Part shown: positions 1-6,638 of the stretch, piece after piece
Layout: each line of letters starts with the position of its first letter
Numbering within the stretch: the first letter of the stretch is position 1
Assembly: GCA_029051965.1 (NCBI GenBank)
Contig: JAIDJZ010000319.1
Coordinates: 1-6,878 of the forward strand
Source of the DNA: Paramuribaculum sp.
GTDB lineage: Bacteria > Bacteroidota > Bacteroidia > Bacteroidales > Muribaculaceae
Reading direction: 5' to 3'
Length of the DNA stretch: 6,878 nt
Notes under the pieces: model-generated
Told to the model about the DNA's origin: nothing
Seen by the model: the letters and a program-made list of their open reading frames with translations, nothing else
The model's database searches: none
Made by a program: the position numbers and the translations under genes

Positions 1-49
1 CGCCCTTTGCCGAACCGGAACAGGCGTAATTGCTCCGGACCATAAAATC
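1..49 (-). pseudogene. In-frame continuation of the C45-family hydrolase beyond a premature stop
   Basis: These 16 codons lie immediately after the TAA at 50-52 and stay in the frame of the upstream hydrolase gene with no further stop before the window edge. They read DFMVRSNYACSG followed by SAKG. The core resembles the GY(I/L)VR(T/S)NY/F..SG segment that follows the first half of the domain in Bacteroidales members of this family, as I remember them. The coding frame therefore continues past the stop, which points to a nonsense change (or a base-call error) rather than a natural end of the protein. The rest of the gene lies outside the window. Confidence 0.6.
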
Positions 50-565
50 TTAAGCCGTATCATGCACCCAGAAGACTTCATAGCCATTGTCGCCAGTCTC
101 AAAATAGGCGCCTCTCCCCTCTTTGTCTATCACACCGAAATTCGCCTGCACACCGAGAGGTCGCGGAAGTGTATCAAGCAGGTTTCTGAAATCTTCGACC
201 GTCACACAACTTTGCAAAGCCCGGCTCATCAGAAATCCCTCCCGGTCCTTCCATAGACGTGAATTGCGTGGCAGATTTCCGGCTACCGTATTCATGATTG
301 CAAAACCGGCACGGTTGACGCCTGCCCACGCCTCCTGTTTGAGCGTGTCTTCCGAATTAAACAGCGCGACATAGTCAAATCTCGGATCTGCCGAGCGAAC
401 TGTATCCACATAGTTTTCGGAATGCGATGTATCACGGTGTTTCCACAGCATACTGCACCCCGAATTTGAAGCACTCTGCCCGATGACGGCTGACGTACAT
501 GGATGGACCGTAAACGGAGTCATCGACGCGGCAACTACTAAAAATGCTATTGGCCTGTTCTTCAT
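50..565 (-). CDS. Exported C45-family (acyl-CoA:6-APA acyltransferase-like) Ntn hydrolase, truncated by an in-frame stop
   Basis: The 171-residue product starts with a hydrophobic signal segment (residues about 5-21) followed directly by Cys23 in CTSAVIG. This is the expected layout for an N-terminal-nucleophile hydrolase in which the Cys becomes the catalytic N-terminus after processing. Other family-like segments are WKHRD (41-45), AGVNRAGFAIMN (81-92) and ANFGVID (131-137). The family is carcinine hydrolase/isopenicillin-N acyltransferase-like (peptidase C45); its members act on amide bonds, and the natural substrate here is unknown. Bacteroidales homologues are about twice this length, so only the N-terminal half is encoded before the TAA at 50-52, and homologous sequence resumes after it in the same frame. 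The product as written probably cannot fold into the full alpha-beta-beta-alpha sandwich. The ATG overlaps the upstream capA-like stop in an ATGA (562-565), which supports this start and suggests translational coupling. Family assignment is fairly sure; functionality is doubtful. Confidence 0.75.
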   Translation of the reverse strand: MKNRPIAFLVVAASMTPFTVHPCTSAVIGQSASNSGCSMLWKHRDTSHSENYVDTVRSADPRFDYVALFNSEDTLKQEAWAGVNRAGFAIMNTVAGNLPRNSRLWKDREGFLMSRALQSCVTVEDFRNLLDTLPRPLGVQANFGVIDKEGRGAYFETGDNGYEVFWVHDTA

Positions 566-1641
566 TCCTGGTAGGAACTGATAGCGGCAGTGTCTGCCGG
601 AACATTTTTATTATGCTTGTCGAAAATATTGCGGGCACGCTTGACGAAGCGGTCACACGCACCGCGCCACTGTGATGGGATCGGCCCCTCGGCAGGAAGA
701 AGCCGGAAAGAGCGTTCCGAGCCGGATGGCTGTGTCACAAAGACGAGCCTGTAGGTCGCCGTGTCGACAACAGCTTTCCCTGAAGAATCCCGTGTCAGAC
801 GCACACGGGCCATCGCACCCCCTTGTGTGTCATCCTTCTTCATGGCAGAAACAAAATTGCCAAGTGAATAGACGAGGAACACCTTCTTGCCAAGTTTCTC
901 ATTATAGCGCATTTCCATCGGCTGAATAACGTGAGGATGACCGCCGATAATCAGATCGACGCCTTGATCTTCAAGAAAATCGGCAAGCGCCTTCTGTTCC
1001 TGATTCGGCAAAAGAACATACTCGACGCCCCAATGCATGCAGGCGGCTATGATCTCAGCACCCGAATCTTTTGCTTTCTGGATATCTTTTTTAATCTGAT
1101 TCCGGTCAATATAGTCGACGACTACATCTCCCTGAACCGAAATACCGTTAGTCCCGTAAGTGTAATTAAGAAATGCCACCTTAAATCCGTTGACATCACA
1201 TATCGCCGGACACACGCTATCGCGCTCGGCCCGATTCCGATAGATTCCGGCATACGGCAACCCTTCGGCATTCAGTCTGTCGATAGTGTATCTCAACCCC
1301 CGGTCACGCCTGTCGAGAGTGTGATTGTTAGCTGCAAGGATGAAGTCAAAACCGGATGTTTTCAGCTGAGTAAGATAGCTGTCCGGGGCATTGAAACACG
1401 GATAGCCCGAGTAAGGAGCTCCTGCGATCGGAGTTTCAAGATTGACAACGGCAAAATCCGCAGATTTCACATACGGCTCTATCGCCGTATAATAATCTGA
1501 AAAGTCATAGACTCCACCCGGACGCCGGGCGGCGTCAAGCTGCCGGAAATGCTGCATGGCGTCACCGACAAACACAATATCGGCCGTCTGGGGAGAAACG
1601 AGACCGAGCGTAAAACCGAAAAGTAGACCAAAAAGCGTCAT
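562..1641 (-). CDS. CapA/PGA_cap-family exported metallophosphatase-fold protein
   Basis: The 359-residue protein has a short hydrophobic N-terminus (residues 3-15, signal-like but with no basic residue before it) and then a calcineurin-like metallophosphoesterase domain of the CapA type. The ordered motifs are GDAMQH (26-31), NLE (67-69), NNHTLDRRDRG (105-115, the family NxH.LDxGxxG block), CMHWG (201-205), GGHPHV (233-238) and SLGNFV (259-264). The Asp, Asn and His residues match the metal ligands of this fold. Family members are tied to poly-gamma-glutamate capsule synthesis in Bacillus, but many Bacteroidetes copies stand alone; no capB/capC partner is visible here, so a PGA role is not supported. 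It probably acts in the periplasm or at the envelope. I chose the ATG at 1641 because it lies 11 bp after the thiL stop and begins the hydrophobic segment. An in-frame start at 1725 would add 28 arginine-rich residues that overlap thiL and would bury the signal. Confidence 0.85.
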   Translation of the reverse strand: MTLFGLLFGFTLGLVSPQTADIVFVGDAMQHFRQLDAARRPGGVYDFSDYYTAIEPYVKSADFAVVNLETPIAGAPYSGYPCFNAPDSYLTQLKTSGFDFILAANNHTLDRRDRGLRYTIDRLNAEGLPYAGIYRNRAERDSVCPAICDVNGFKVAFLNYTYGTNGISVQGDVVVDYIDRNQIKKDIQKAKDSGAEIIAACMHWGVEYVLLPNQEQKALADFLEDQGVDLIIGGHPHVIQPMEMRYNEKLGKKVFLVYSLGNFVSAMKKDDTQGGAMARVRLTRDSSGKAVVDTATYRLVFVTQPSGSERSFRLLPAEGPIPSQWRGACDRFVKRARNIFDKHNKNVPADTAAISSYQE

Positions 1642-1652
1642 ATTGCAAGGAT

Positions 1653-2684
1653 TTAGTCTGCCATGTGATTGAATCCCTGAGCCTTCAGCGTCATTTCTAC
1701 GCCGTCGCGAGTGATCAGCGCGCACCCTAACTCCGGCTTTGTCATGTGACCGATGACCTTGATGCCACGCATTTTCGAAATGTCATCGTGGAAATGAAGA
1801 GGAACAGTAAAGACCAGCTCATAGTCTTCACCCCCGTTCAGCGCTGCCGTGGCAACATTCATGTTCAGCTCCTCGGCCATAACCGCTGTCTGATAATCGA
1901 TCGGCAGACGGTCTTCATAGATACGGCATCCTGTATCAGAGGCCTTGCATAGATGGAGCAGCTCGGAAGAGAGGCCGTCACTGATATCCATCATCGAGGT
2001 CGGAACAATTCCCTTTTCTCCCAGTTCGCGGACAATATCCTTTCGGGCCTCTGGCTTGAGCTGACGCTCGATAAGATATTCCTTCCCTTCAAACTTAGGA
2101 ATGAAGTCTTTGTCACCATTAGACACTCGTTTTTCCCGCTCAAGAAGCTGCAGCCCCATATACGCTGATCCAAGATCACCGCTGACGCAAATCAGATCCG
2201 TGTCTTTCGCTCCGGAACGGTAAACGACACTCTCTTTCGGCGCATCACCGACACACGTGACACTGATGACGAGCCCCGAACGTGATGCGGTTGTATCGCC
2301 TCCGACCAGATCGACTCCATAGATCTCGCATGCGAGTCTAATACCGGCATAAAGTTCTTCTATATGCTCAACCGTGAACCGCGATGAAATAGCCAGGGCA
2401 ACTGTTATCTGGCGCGGAGTTCCATTCATCGCATAGATATCTGAGAAATTGACTACCGCTGCCTTATATCCCAGATGCTTCAACGGAACATAAGTAAGGT
2501 CGAAATGAATTCCCTCAACCAGCAGGTCGGTGCTTACGAGCACCTCAGTGTCCGGATATTCAAGCACTGCGCAGTCGTCACCGACACCCCTTACGGTCGA
2601 TTTGTTTTTATTTTCCAGCCCGGAGGTAATCCGGTCAATAAGGCCGAATTCTCCGAGCTGTGAAATTTCTGTCTGTTTTTCCAT
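1653..2684 (-). CDS. thiL: Thiamine-monophosphate kinase
   Basis: ThiL phosphorylates thiamine monophosphate with ATP to give thiamine pyrophosphate, the last step of the cofactor pathway, in the cytosol. The 343-residue length is normal for the family. Signature segments run in order: LGEFGLID (10-17), GVGDD (33-37, Mg/nucleotide-binding acidic pair), STDLLVEGIHFD (51-62), NFSDIYAMNGTPRQ (79-92), GGDTT (128-132), SGDLGSA (168-174), MDISDGLSS (232-240) and GGEDYEL (284-290). All belong to the PurM/AIR-synthase-like fold of ThiL and every acidic motif is intact. I start it at the ATG at 2684 (MEKQTEIS), as in Bacteroides orthologues; this leaves 22 bp after the nucleoside phosphorylase stop. 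An upstream in-frame start at 2723 would overlap that gene and add 13 residues with no family match. Other thi genes are absent here, so this is an isolated salvage/terminal step carried in a housekeeping operon. Confidence 0.95.
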   Translation of the reverse strand: MEKQTEISQLGEFGLIDRITSGLENKNKSTVRGVGDDCAVLEYPDTEVLVSTDLLVEGIHFDLTYVPLKHLGYKAAVVNFSDIYAMNGTPRQITVALAISSRFTVEHIEELYAGIRLACEIYGVDLVGGDTTASRSGLVISVTCVGDAPKESVVYRSGAKDTDLICVSGDLGSAYMGLQLLEREKRVSNGDKDFIPKFEGKEYLIERQLKPEARKDIVRELGEKGIVPTSMMDISDGLSSELLHLCKASDTGCRIYEDRLPIDYQTAVMAEELNMNVATAALNGGEDYELVFTVPLHFHDDISKMRGIKVIGHMTKPELGCALITRDGVEMTLKAQGFNHMAD

Positions 2685-2706
2685 CAGTTGGAAATTATTG
2701 GTTGTT

Positions 2707-3519
2707 TCAAGCTTTTGCAACAAGTTCCTTCATGATTTCCATCATTTTCGGCTGGGCTGCTTCTGCCGCCTTCTGGACTTCTTCATGAGTCGGAACGTCT
2801 GTCACATCCTTACCGCCGAGGTCCGTGATAACAGAAACCCCGAACACCTTCATGCCTCCGTGATTGGCAACAATTACCTCAGGAACAGTCGACATGCCGA
2901 CAGCATCGCCGCCGATGATACGGAAGTACTCATACTCTGCCGGAGTTTCGAATGTCGGACCGGGGGTGCCGACGTAAACACCATGCATCACACGGATTCC
3001 CTTTTCCGCTGCAATTTCATCTGCCAGCGCGATGAGACGGTGGTCATAAGCCTCTGTCATAGCCGGGAAACGCGGTCCGAGGCGATTGTCATTCTTCCCG
3101 CGGAGAGGATTTTCAGGGAAAAGATTGATATGATCTGTAATGATCATAATGTCTCCGACACGGAACTCCTTGTTCATGCCTCCGGCTGCATTGCTGACAT
3201 AGAGAGTCTCGACCCCGAGTTCACGCATTACGCGGACCGGGAACGTCACTTCCTTCATGTCGTATCCTTCATAATAGTGGAAACGACCCTGCATAGCCAT
3301 GACAGGCTTGTCGCCGAGTGTACCGAAAATCAGATTTCCGCTGTGTCCCTCCACGGTTGAAACCGGAAAATTGGGAATTTCCGCATAGGGAATGAACTGC
3401 TTGTTCTCAATATGATCTACCAGAGCCCCGAGACCGGTTCCAAGAATAATGGCAGTAGAAGGTATCTGGCTAACTTTTCCGCGGATAAATGCGGCTGTTT
3501 CTTGAATTTTGTCAATCAT
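2707..3519 (-). CDS. punA: Purine nucleoside phosphorylase, trimeric (PNP-I/PunA-XapA) type
   Basis: The enzyme cleaves purine (deoxy)nucleosides with phosphate to free base and (deoxy)ribose-1-phosphate in cytosolic purine salvage. The 270-residue protein shows the family blocks: LGTGLG (26-31), EGHSG (57-61), QGRFHYYEG (77-85), NAAGG (110-114), VGTPGPTFETPAE (183-195) and DAVGMSTVPEV (205-215). By alignment to human PNP from memory, Glu195 matches Glu201, Met209 matches Met219 and His245 matches His257. The base-contacting Asn243 position is Asp233 here (in VITDLG), which may change 6-oxo versus 6-amino purine preference. S-methyl-5'-thioadenosine phosphorylase is a related alternative, but the GHSG block and overall similarity favour PNP. 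It lies 46 bp after lpxK and 22 bp before thiL in the same operon. The ATG at 3519 gives the usual N-terminus. Confidence 0.92.
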   Translation of the reverse strand: MIDKIQETAAFIRGKVSQIPSTAIILGTGLGALVDHIENKQFIPYAEIPNFPVSTVEGHSGNLIFGTLGDKPVMAMQGRFHYYEGYDMKEVTFPVRVMRELGVETLYVSNAAGGMNKEFRVGDIMIITDHINLFPENPLRGKNDNRLGPRFPAMTEAYDHRLIALADEIAAEKGIRVMHGVYVGTPGPTFETPAEYEYFRIIGGDAVGMSTVPEVIVANHGGMKVFGVSVITDLGGKDVTDVPTHEEVQKAAEAAQPKMMEIMKELVAKA

Positions 3520-3565
3520 GTTTCAGTAAATATGGTTAATGATATGTCGTAGTGAATTAAACAAT

Positions 3566-4669
3566 TTATCTTATGAGAGAGTTGTTGCGAAGCAACTGAT
3601 CAAGCACGTTTTCCAACGGCTGCTCATTATCGTCCTCGAAAGAGACCCTGATCGGAAGATAATATATGTACTTACGCAGATGATGCGGGAAATAGGGATT
3701 CGTCATCAGTCGCATCGCGTCTTTCTCCGTGGTCAGTATATATTTGCGTTTGCCGACCATATTTGTAAACTTCTCATTGATGCTCTCCATGTCGGAGTGG
3801 GTGAAGTTATGATGGTCACTGAAACGTTTGATCTTCACCTTCGCTTTATAGCATCGCAACTGGCGGACAAACGGACGAGGGTTGGCGACTCCTGTGACCG
3901 ACAGCAAAGTATCGGAAGCCGTCAGACTGTCAAGATCGAGACGGGGCTGGCGGGAATAACCCTCACGGAAAACTGCCACCGGAGGCAGATACTTGTAGCG
4001 GGAGAACAGCAGTTTCTGATATGGGAACAGATTTAGATCACTCGCAATTACCCTTTTCTGGAGCGGAGTCATTGCTTCAGGGCACTTGGTTATCACAACG
4101 ACATCTGCCCTGTTCAACGCGCTGACAGGCTCACGCAGCCGACCGAAAGGCAGCATCGAGTCCTTATGGGGAAGACGCGTGAATTCCATCAGCACAACCG
4201 CAAGACGCGGCTTGACATAACGGTGCTGAAACGCATCGTCAAGAACGATCATTTCCAAATCCGGATCAATCTCCCGCATACGTTCGATGCCGTCGACTCT
4301 CTTTTCGCAGACTGCGACCATCACGCCTCGGTCACGAAATTTCTTATAGACCTGATACGGCTCGTCACCGATGTCCTCCACATGGGTATTCTCCGTGCCG
4401 AGAACAAAACCCTTGGTGCGCCGCTTATATCCGCGGCTGAGCATACCGATACGGTACTGTTCGCTCAGCTTGTCCAGAATATATTCCGTGTGAGGGGTCT
4501 TTCCGGAGCCGCCGACGCTGATATTGCCGACAGTTATGACCGGAATATCAAATTCCGTCTGCTTGAGCATCCCGCGCTCGAACATCGCATTACGGATAGC
4601 CACAACCCACCCATAAACGATTGAAATGGGTTTCAGAATGAGGTATGACAGGATTCCGCGTTTGGCCAT
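3566..4669 (-). CDS. lpxK: Tetraacyldisaccharide 4'-kinase (lipid A 4'-kinase)
   Basis: LpxK adds the 4'-phosphate to the tetraacyl-disaccharide-1-phosphate precursor, giving lipid IVA, at the inner face of the cytoplasmic membrane. The 367-residue protein has a hydrophobic, membrane-associating N-terminal stretch (about 6-29), then the P-loop GNISVGGSGKTPH (48-60), LSRGYKRR (77-84), GDEP (101-104), the LDDAFQHR block (143-150) and SDHHNFT (284-290). GDEP and DHH fit the Asp/His catalytic pair described in Aquifex LpxK. Length and motif order are typical, with the usual Bacteroidetes C-terminal tail. Its presence shows a Gram-negative lipid A pathway. It follows sppA by 36 bp and precedes the nucleoside phosphorylase by 46 bp, with no convincing promoter between, so it is probably co-transcribed. 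The ATG at 4669 starts the MAKRG N-terminus directly ahead of the membrane segment. Confidence 0.95.
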   Translation of the reverse strand: MAKRGILSYLILKPISIVYGWVVAIRNAMFERGMLKQTEFDIPVITVGNISVGGSGKTPHTEYILDKLSEQYRIGMLSRGYKRRTKGFVLGTENTHVEDIGDEPYQVYKKFRDRGVMVAVCEKRVDGIERMREIDPDLEMIVLDDAFQHRYVKPRLAVVLMEFTRLPHKDSMLPFGRLREPVSALNRADVVVITKCPEAMTPLQKRVIASDLNLFPYQKLLFSRYKYLPPVAVFREGYSRQPRLDLDSLTASDTLLSVTGVANPRPFVRQLRCYKAKVKIKRFSDHHNFTHSDMESINEKFTNMVGKRKYILTTEKDAMRLMTNPYFPHHLRKYIYYLPIRVSFEDDNEQPLENVLDQLLRNNSLIR

Positions 4670-4679
4670 TCTAAACTGT

Positions 4680-4698
4680 CCGGTTGATTTTCAGCCGG
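4680..4698 (-). other. Small hairpin in the sppA-lpxK gap
   Basis: The minus-strand RNA can pair CCGG with CCGG and UGA with UCA around an AAA loop, with one C/A mismatch between the two helices. The T-run lies upstream of the hairpin on the transcribed strand, so it does not look like an intrinsic terminator. It could be a weak processing or pausing site between the two cistrons, or chance. Confidence 0.25.
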
Positions 4699-4705
4699 CA
4701 AAAAA

Positions 4706-6475
4706 TTAACGTACTCTTATATAGTTGGTGCGACACTGCAGAGGCGACATATTGCGTATTGTGCGCAATGCACGGGCTGTCTGCTGAATTGTGGCGGCAT
4801 CTGTTTCTGAAATGGCCGCCGACAGGTCGCTGTCCATATCCAGGAGCATTTCCCACCACTTCACCTTAACTTCGGGATAGTTAACCGTATAGTATTCGTC
4901 TGCTCCGATCTCCTCGGCCATATCCGCAACGGCCATCTCAAGACCTCCGAGCTTATCGACAAGGCCATGCTTGAGTGCGCTCTGACCATCCCAGACACGA
5001 CCCTCGGCCACCGCCTTGATCTGCGCTACAGTCCGGTGGCGACCATTGGCACAACGCGAAACAAAGAGTTCATATCCATTATTGACATATGACTGCATTG
5101 CCGCCTTTTGTCCGTCGGTCATCGGCTGAAGCAGTGTGGGAAATGATCCGGTGTTCGTCTGTACTGTTTCGACATTAACACCCAGCTTCTCTCTCATCAG
5201 CGGCTGAATGTTTGGTATTATACCGAAAATGCCGATTGAACCTGTGAGGGTGACCGGCTCCGCATAAATCTTATTGGCTCCACAGGAGATATAATATCCG
5301 CCGGAAGCCGCCATGTCACCCATCGAGACGTAAAAAGGCTTTTCCGGACAGAGTTTCTTGAACTGTTCGAAAGCTTCCCAGATCTGCTCTGAAGCAAAAG
5401 CACTGCCGCCGCCTGAGTTGACACGCAGAATCAGACCGGCAATCGACTCATCCTTAGCGATCTTCAAGATTTCAGGAACCATTGATGTTGCGCTGATTCC
5501 CTCGTTGCCTGAGTCTACAATATCACCTATAGCGTAAAGCACCGCAATCTTTTTGCCCTTTCCGGCTCTTTTCCCCAGAGGAGAATTCGAAAGGCCCACA
5601 TAGTCGCTGAACGAAACCAGATTCGGTTCATCAGCCTTGCCGGTTACCGATGCAAGAAGATCGGTAATCTGATGATTATATTTCAGACCGTCGACCAGTC
5701 CCTTGCTGAGATAAAATTCAGCCCGTCTCGTGAATGTAAATGAATCGGCAAGAGCATTGATGGAATCTGCGGGAATGTTCCTGTTTGCTGCAATCTGATC
5801 TTTCACATACCCCCAGATATTGCCGAGAAAATGTTCCTGCTGTTCACGGCTGGCGTCACTCATCCCCGACAGAAGGAATGGCTCCACAGCGCTTTTGTAA
5901 GTCCCGACTTTGACAACCTGAGCTTCAACTCCGAGTTTATCCATCAGACCTTTGAAGAATATTGTTGTTGCCGAGAGGCCGTGGATGTCAAGCATTCCGA
6001 TAGGATTGATGAAGACACTGTCTGCCACTGAAGCGACATAATAGTCAGACTGAGTATAGGAATCGGCATAGCTGTAGACCCACTTACCGGACTGACGGAA
6101 TTCCTTGAGAGCCTTGATCAGAGCCTCAGCCTGCGCAAGCCCCATATTGGCACCGGCACACTCAAGATAGATACCCTTGATTTGGCTGTCATCTTTCGCA
6201 GCGGAAATAGCGTCGACCATATCCGTCAGCGCAACCGCTTTCTCGGCATTGCTATAGATCTGCTCCATCAGATTGACCGGAGTCTCACGATCGACAATGT
6301 TACCGCTCAGAGAAATTTTCAGGACGGAGTCATCTTGCAGCTTTACCGTTGTCACATTGCTGCCGGCTGACGACACAATCAGACCGATTGCAAAAAACAT
6401 TAGAATAAATCCGATGAAGACCGAAATCCAGATTCCGGCAACAGTGCCAAGAAAACTATAGAGAAATTTTTTCAT
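4706..6475 (-). CDS. sppA: Signal peptide peptidase SppA, long form (protease IV)
   Basis: SppA is a membrane-bound serine/lysine peptidase of family S49 that degrades signal peptides left after secretion. The 589-residue length matches the long form with two tandem S49 domains, as in E. coli. A strong transmembrane segment spans about residues 9-35 with a MKK start, so the catalytic part should face the periplasm. The general-base lysine lies in GTYKSAVEPF (Lys194, matching E. coli Lys209). The nucleophile lies in RVNSGGGSAFAS (Ser358, matching Ser409), with MGDMAASGGYY (385-395) and TGSIGIFG (411-418) following. The usual NSPGGS has become NSGGGS, a Pro-to-Gly change at 355. The gene is the first of a six-gene tandem run and sits about 40 nt downstream of a predicted transcript start. 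The C-terminal tail from about residue 531 is poorly conserved, as usual. The ATG at 6475 is the only sensible start. Confidence 0.95.
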   Translation of the reverse strand: MKKFLYSFLGTVAGIWISVFIGFILMFFAIGLIVSSAGSNVTTVKLQDDSVLKISLSGNIVDRETPVNLMEQIYSNAEKAVALTDMVDAISAAKDDSQIKGIYLECAGANMGLAQAEALIKALKEFRQSGKWVYSYADSYTQSDYYVASVADSVFINPIGMLDIHGLSATTIFFKGLMDKLGVEAQVVKVGTYKSAVEPFLLSGMSDASREQQEHFLGNIWGYVKDQIAANRNIPADSINALADSFTFTRRAEFYLSKGLVDGLKYNHQITDLLASVTGKADEPNLVSFSDYVGLSNSPLGKRAGKGKKIAVLYAIGDIVDSGNEGISATSMVPEILKIAKDESIAGLILRVNSGGGSAFASEQIWEAFEQFKKLCPEKPFYVSMGDMAASGGYYISCGANKIYAEPVTLTGSIGIFGIIPNIQPLMREKLGVNVETVQTNTGSFPTLLQPMTDGQKAAMQSYVNNGYELFVSRCANGRHRTVAQIKAVAEGRVWDGQSALKHGLVDKLGGLEMAVADMAEEIGADEYYTVNYPEVKVKWWEMLLDMDSDLSAAISETDAATIQQTARALRTIRNMSPLQCRTNYIRVR

Positions 6476-6494
6476 TCGATACTATTTTTTAAAT

Positions 6495-6518
6495 CACATG
6501 GCAGACCGATGCCACGTG
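6495..6518 (-). promoter_or_regulatory. 9-bp dyad at the predicted transcript start of the sppA operon
   Basis: The minus strand reads CACGTGGCA, a 6-base spacer TCGGTC, then TGCCATGTG. In RNA this makes a continuous 9-bp stem with a single G-U pair. It begins about 2 bases downstream of the -7 element, so it would lie at or within a few bases of the 5' end of the sppA mRNA, about 20 bases before the ATG. It could act as a 5'-end stabilising stem-loop or as an operator dyad overlapping the start site. The pairing is seen directly; its function is inferred. Confidence 0.5.
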
Positions 6519-6519
6519 A

Positions 6520-6551
6520 CAAAAGTAATGATTTTTTTAACTTCTGACAAA
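6520..6551 (-). promoter_or_regulatory. Bacteroides-type promoter for the sppA operon
   Basis: On the minus strand a TTTG (6548-6551) lies 20 bp upstream of TACTTTTG (6520-6527). This fits the Bacteroidetes sigma-ABfr consensus of a -33 TTTG and a -7 TAnnTTTG with about 19-21 bp between. The predicted start is near 6514-6517, giving a leader of about 40 nt before sppA. The -33 TTTG is itself part of TAATTTTG (6548-6555), a second perfect match to the -7 consensus, but I see no good -33 at the right distance for it. This is the only convincing promoter I find in the window, which supports one transcript for the six downstream genes. Confidence 0.55.
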
Positions 6552-6587
6552 ATTAGTCCGTTATTTCTGAAAAACTGCATCCGCCAC

Positions 6588-6632
6588 AAAAATACGGACT
6601 GCCGGCTCAGGTCTCTGAATGAAACAGCCGGC
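6588..6632 (-). terminator. Probable intrinsic terminator after the acyl-CoA ligase gene
   Basis: Seven bases past the stop codon of the ligase gene, the minus strand has a 7-bp GC-rich inverted repeat (GCCGGCT at one end, AGCCGGC at the other, loop 18 nt). A further TCAG/CTGA helix can form inside the loop. Eight bases after the stem comes a run of five T (6588-6592). The long loop and delayed T-run make it an imperfect terminator, but its placement between a stop codon and a separate promoter fits transcript ending here. Confidence 0.5.
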
Positions 6633-6638
6633 GCCTCT

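Noticed and set aside
50..52. Stop-codon reassignment or programmed readthrough of TAA
   Set aside because: thiL, lpxK, sppA and the ligase gene all end at TAA where the family ends, and no downstream stimulatory structure is visible.
494..502. Lipoprotein attachment site at Cys23 of the C45-type protein
   Set aside because: The residues before the Cys are V-H-P, not a lipobox, and the CTS that follows fits an Ntn nucleophile instead.
931..1500. A 189-codon open frame on the plus strand
   Set aside because: It is antisense to the conserved core of the capA-like gene and has no family resemblance or start context.
1642..1725. Longer N-terminus for the capA-like protein from an in-frame start at 1725
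   Set aside because: It overlaps thiL by over 70 bp, adds Arg-rich sequence with no family match, and would bury the signal-like segment. The ATG at 1641 fits better.
2530..3360. A 276-codon open frame on the plus strand
   Set aside because: It lies antisense to thiL and the nucleoside phosphorylase, both conserved and with intact motifs. Its translation is His/Ser/Cys-rich with no recognisable domain, as expected of a shadow frame.
3539..4624. Plus-strand open frames of 165 and 152 codons
   Set aside because: Both are antisense to lpxK, whose motifs run without break across the region.
4680..4698. Hairpin between sppA and lpxK as a terminator
   Set aside because: The T-run is on the wrong side for the transcribed strand and the stem has a mismatch; the operon layout argues against termination here.
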